DNA from: Venturia oleaginea
Taxonomy: Eukaryota > Ascomycota > Dothideomycetes > Venturiales > Venturiaceae
DNA: 64,000 nt
Direction: 5' to 3'
NCBI GenBank assembly: GCA_013176395.1
Contig: JABMLP010000007.1
Location: 1,612,001 to 1,676,000, forward strand
Both the position numbers and the translations under genes were made by a program. Below are positions 59,982 to 64,000 of this stretch, in pieces. The notes below the pieces were generated by a model. The model was given only the letters and a program-made list of their open reading frames with translations. It did no database searches and had not been told where the DNA came from. The stretch's first letter is position 1; each line of letters starts with the position of its first letter.

Positions 59982-61211
59982 TTACGACTCTTCAATTTTA
60001 TCGCTATCAACAATAGATTCCAAGTCTGTCGTGCTGCTATCTGATTCAGAAGATATCTCAATATCCTTTTTACACCTTCGCGCATTGTGCCCAGTCGCGC
60101 CGCAGTTCCCACAGCGCCGTAAAGCTGGCCGGGCTGTTTCTTGATCACCACTACCACAAGCCTTCTTTGATTTCTGAGGCGCTACAGACGCCTCAGCAGC
60201 TACCTGCGCTGCTGCAGTCCCGTACTCTATAGTACCACCTTGCTGGATCCACTTCCTTTTGCGCGATTTTCGCTTTGTCATTACTGCCAATTGCTCTTCA
60301 AGCTCGTGGTTTCGTGCAATAAGTAGAGCGTTCTGGTGCAGCATCAATTCAGCGCCCTTGACAAGCTGAGAGAAGCCAGTCCGCAGTAACTGGTGACCGA
60401 GTGAGAGATTCGTGCACAAGCTTTGATTGAGATCCAAATTCTTGAGTATTGCTTGGAGTCTTCGACTGCCACGGCGTCTTCTGCGGTGGGGGTGCTGGTG
60501 GGGTACGTAGCCGTACTTCAAGGCGATCCAATACCACCTCTGCGTTAATAGGGACTAGCCCTACCATCTCAAAAGCCTTGCGACAGTTCTCTTCTGTGAA
60601 CACGTCGAAAAACGCGTCTTTGAAGGGCGGGAGGAGGCCTTCTTTGTTGATATGGTAGATGCGTCGGCGTGCCAAGTCTCGAACTCGTTGAGAGTACTTG
60701 CGCTTCAACGGCGAGAAACAGACCACGTCAAGGGGCTGGAGTATATGCGACGAGTGCGATGTCATGCAGAGGGTTATAATCTTGTTTTCGAGGCAGTAGT
60801 CCTTGAAATCCTGGCTGAGATGGCTCGATTGAAGGCCATCTTGAGCTCATCTGAGCGCGTTACGAACCTCTCAGCCCAGTTTTTCCCTACTGGCTCTCCA
60901 CCGCGTACACCCAGCAGTTTATCCGCCATATCTGCCACCTCACACAGCCGGGGCGCAAATCCTCGCAAATCGAGGTCGAGGATATATTGGACAAGCGTTT
61001 GCTCTTCTGTTGCAGTGAGCTTATGGGAGTTTGGGCGAGTTTGAGATGGAGAGGTAATTCCGCAGAGCCGATCAGAGAGCCTTTGGTGTTTGATGTTGAA
61101 GGCTGCAGCAGCGCGCCGTAGGCTTTGAAATTGGCCAGAGGTATAGGGCTGAAGAGCGAGATCAATTCTGCCTTCTTCTTGAACGGCTATCGCGTTGCGT
61201 TGTTGAGACAT
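59982..61211 (-). pseudogene. Pogo-type transposase, DDE core deleted, with C-terminal zinc knuckle
   Basis: Starts MSQQRNAIAVQEEGRIDLAL at 61211 and shows a Psq-type helix-turn-helix (SLRRAAAAFNIKHQRLSDRL) and a CENP-B-type DNA-binding domain (TATEEQTLVQYILDLDLRGF, GKNWAERFVTRSDELK). At about 60825 the sequence jumps from the end of the CENP-B domain (KMAFNRA) to the end of the DDE domain in another frame (HLSQDFKDYCLENKIITLC, then HSSHILQPLDVVCFSPLKR), so roughly 150 codons with the main catalytic acids are missing. A further frameshift near 60380 separates RSPVTA from GFSQLVKGAELML. The C-terminus has a CCHC knuckle, CGNCGATGHNARRC (C-x2-C-x4-H-x4-C), and an acidic Ser-rich end. It cannot be an active transposase. 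Confidence 0.9.
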
Positions 61212-61235
61212 TGCGTGTTGAAGAGGATAAGGGCT

Positions 61236-61286
61236 GTGCCAAGGAAAAGTGGCCGGCTCGGTGGTGTGGCCGGCTTGGTGGTGGAA
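61236..61286 (-). repeat. Right terminal inverted repeat of the pogo-like element
   Basis: 51 bp inverted partner of 59919-59969; adjacent TA at 61287-61288. Confidence 0.93.
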
Positions 61287-62326
61287 TACGTTATATATTC
61301 CAAGGACTCTCGAGTTGAAAATACAATGGAAGTGCTCATATCAATGACGAATCTTAATAGGTTAAAGCGGCCAAAGGAAGTAAAAGCATAGCTTTTGTGG
61401 AATGGATAGCCTTTGAGGACAAATCACGATGTGAAACGAAACATATGGTGGATCCGTACTTAGGGTGACGAAAAGTGCTTGGCGGGTATCAAAACGGGAT
61501 TAACGGTAAGTTAAGCGAAAGGTAAAGCACGGCAATCCGCTCGTGAAATCCAATGGAATTATGGTTTTTGGCTTGGTTCGTCGTTTCAGAACTGGTCGTT
61601 CCTGTGAAGCTTTGATTTCTGGTCAACTGTCAGACTAGGGAGGGCTACGGCAGCAGGGCATCGAGGGTCGAGTCGAGTATGGTAGTTCCACCGTATTTTC
61701 TTTGGAACCTTGTTTCTGCCATCCAACGAATGAGATGAGGCGAATAGAAACATCTCAGTCACGCCCCTTACTGAAGAGTTGGTCTTCTAAATTCAGGAAC
61801 CACAGCAGAGTCTACCACCAACAGCAACTATTCTGGCCTCTCCCGTACACAACTAGAGCCTTGGTTCTCACCTTACGAGCGACCCGCCCACCCGCAGTAT
61901 TCGCCTCCTTCTGCCCACAAGATCCTCAGCTGCACTCCACCTCGGATCTTTTGTGCCTGCCAGACGAACGAATATCTCAATAAATACCTTCTCTGGCCCA
62001 TCATCGACTCCGACGACCACCAATACTCCAGTGACAGTATTCTTCGTATGCGTTTGGCCTCACCTCAAATCTGCTCCTGTTTCACGAAGCAGCTCCTTTG
62101 AGGTCAGCCGGTCTGCAGGAGTACGTCTTCAACTACCTTTCACTGTACTTTACCATCTTCAGTAATGTAAGCTCGTTCAACATGCCACACCACTGAATAA
62201 GAACTAGGCTCCAGTTCTTCTTCGCTTCGCCGACCTCGACAAAAGAGTTTGGACTGACAGTATTAGAATTTGTCTTTTAAAGCACCGCAATCCATCCCCA
62301 TCCCAGATCTACCATCCTCGACATAA
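61287..62326 (+). promoter_or_regulatory. VTS1 upstream region
   Basis: About 1 kb from the pogo-like element to the VTS1 start codon. The part from about 61740 is C/T-rich on the plus strand and probably contains a long 5' untranslated region, possibly with an intron. No coding frame is credited. Confidence 0.45.
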
Positions 62327-64000
62327 ATGGCAAATATGAACACTCCTGGCAACCGCAATAGTACGCCCGTCGAAAACTCGGGCTCCATGCTTCGACCTCC
62401 GACTTCCCGTCAGATTGGAGCTGGCCACCATCTTCGTGCTTCTGCCGATATGAGCGCCTTCTCAGCCCCACTATCAGCTCGCGGCATGCGTCCTGCCTCT
62501 GAAGTCATCTTCAATCAGGCACAAATCGGACATGGGCATGGGAATGGCGACGATATGGACCAGGCTACCAAGCAGTGGTTGGCTGACATCGACGAGTATG
62601 AGTCTACCTTGGAAGAGATGGCCTCGGCTACACTTGATCAGGATTTCAAAGACGAGCTGAGCGCGATTGAGCAGTGGTTTCGAGTTCTGAGTGAATCCGA
62701 GAGGACTTCTGCTCTGTACGCCCTACTACAGCAAGCCACCCAGATGCAGATCAGGTTCTTCATTCAAGTGCTCCAAGAAATGGCCAAGAACCACCCAATG
62801 GCTAGCGTTCTCTCACCTGCCCAGTTCGCGCCAAAAGGTGAGTGAAAATCCGCTATGCTTCGCGCGTGCGGTCACTGATCTCATTAGAGACTCGGTGTCA
62901 CAATCATTTGACAGGGCAGTGAGCAAGCTAACAAGTCCAGGATCTCGCAATTCTATGGGTGGCATAGGACGTCCTCCACCATCGCCGGGGGCACCAGGAG
63001 GAAATAAGCGATTGTCACAGCTGGATCCAGCAGTCATAAACCAGATGTTTCCAGATGCCGCCGCGGCTATTGCAAAAGAGAGGGAGAAGTTCACACAACA
63101 GACAGGCATGGCCCCATCTACTCGCAACAGCATTATTGGCGACCGTACCTCCTACATTGCTCCCACAATATCTGCTCCAGATGACCAGAAGAGCAGCATG
63201 TCCCAACCACCTGCCTCTCCCTTTGCTCAGCGCGGGTCCGATTCCCAGCAACCGCCCATTGCCAGACCAAAATCCTCTTCTGGCCAGCCACCAATGGGCC
63301 AGTTCACACAGCCTCCACCATCAGCGGGCTTGCGTTCGCCACGTCCCATGGGTCTTGGTGGAGACGGGAATATCCAGAACACTACATTGAACGCACCGCA
63401 GGACATGAGTAATGGACTTCCCATGCTCACTCCGATCGGCAATTGGGCATCTGCTGTGAATACACCAATGGTTGGCAGCTTCCCACATCAAACTGCCAAC
63501 CAGGCTGACCAGGTCGCAAATGCAACTGCCATGAAGCTTGCCGCGCTCTCGACCGTGAACAACCGAATTCAGTTTGACGATGTGCGCAAGTACCGCAGAG
63601 CACGCTCGTCAGAAGGCAACGGCGGCCAAAACTCTCCAGGCATGCCAGCTGCCAACTTTATTATGACGAACGAACACGGTCAGATGCTTACACCACAGCA
63701 AGCTGCGGCTCTGCAGGCACAGCAACTGGCCTCGATGAATGGACGCCGGTCTCGACCGAGCTCTCCGGGTCTGATGGTACCTGGTATGGGAGGCGTGGCG
63801 ATGCCGGGCATGCAGAACAACGGCTTTCTCGCAGCATACGACCCGCAAAACGCGGCTCTCCTGCAGGGTATGAATGCGCTTAACTTGACGCAATTCGGCA
63901 TGGGTGGGGGACACGAGGGCTACCTGTCAGATCATGGTGATATGCAGCGTGGTCGTTCGCCGCGTGGGCGACGTGGCAGCTCCAAGCCACCAGAGGATCC
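62327..64000 (+). CDS. VTS1: VTS1, SAM-domain RNA-binding regulator (5' part, cut by the window end)
   Basis: Post-transcriptional regulator that binds Smaug-type RNA hairpins and promotes mRNA decay. Exon 1 is 62327-62837 and exon 2 runs from 62941 to beyond the window, separated by a 103 bp GT-AG intron. About 520 residues are visible. The N-terminal helical region contains the conserved block [39 protein letters not shown] and [20 protein letters not shown], which identifies the fungal VTS1 family. The linker is rich in Pro, Ser, Gln and Gly, with a conserved-looking [17 protein letters not shown] and an Arg/Ser-rich [11 protein letters not shown] near the edge. The RNA-binding SAM domain is expected further downstream, outside the window. 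A small upstream coding exon cannot be excluded. Confidence 0.92.

Larger units (their letters stand above)
59919..61286 (-). mobile_element. 1368 bp pogo-like transposon, internally deleted
   Basis: Flanked by TA on both sides (59917-59918 and 61287-61288), the expected target duplication for pogo/Fot1 elements. The terminal inverted repeats at 59919-59969 and 61236-61286 are 51 bp with one mismatch and begin TTCCACCACC. Each repeat contains two head-to-tail copies of a CCACCGAGCCGGCCACA-type unit. The transposase on the minus strand lacks most of its catalytic core, so the element can move only if supplied with transposase in trans. Confidence 0.92.

Noticed and set aside
1..64000. CRISPR arrays, rRNA operons, phage or bacterial-type operons
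   Set aside because: No regularly spaced direct repeats with unique spacers, no rRNA core motifs, and all recognised genes are fungal with spliceosomal introns.

Overview
The window is nuclear DNA of a filamentous ascomycete (Pezizomycotina). The evidence is short GT-AG introns (about 50-60 bp) in otherwise compact genes, a non-reducing polyketide synthase, an Argonaute, fungal forms of NOP9, TIP20, PKR1 and VTS1, and pogo/Tc1-like transposons. The pairing of a melanin polyketide synthase with a CMR1-type regulator, without the reductase genes nearby, would fit a Leotiomycetes-like fungus, but the class is an inference.

Left half (1.9-26.6 kb): a DHN-melanin locus. A minus-strand regulator with two C2H2 fingers followed by a Zn2Cys6 cluster (CMR1/PIG1/SMR1 type, five exons, 982 aa) and a plus-strand SAT-KS-AT-PT-ACP-ACP-TE polyketide synthase (three exons, 2206 aa) point away from each other across a 14.8 kb spacer in which I find no convincing gene. 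The regulator's first three coding exons (14, 38 and 73 nt) carry the C2H2 fingers and are easily missed by gene finders.

Middle (26.6-41.2 kb): a gene-poor stretch holding relics (an F-box N-terminal fragment, a frameshifted CDC4-like WD40 fragment, weak leucine-rich-like pieces) and one candidate 33-residue membrane microprotein gene with two introns.

Right half (41.2-64 kb): a conserved gene block. It contains a slicer-competent Argonaute, the V-ATPase assembly factor PKR1, a four-helix membrane protein with a long Ser/Thr/Pro tail, a divergent TIP20/NOP9 pair (Golgi-ER tethering and 40S ribosome biogenesis) and the start of VTS1, cut by the window end. Two DNA transposons sit between these genes: a 1424 bp element with perfect 53 bp terminal inverted repeats and a transposase broken by one stop and two frameshifts, and a 1368 bp pogo-like element whose transposase has lost most of its DDE core. 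A roughly 80 bp dispersed repeat lies just outside both ends of the TIP20-NOP9 block.

Exon coordinates below were worked out by hand from splice motifs and reading-frame continuity, not from transcripts.
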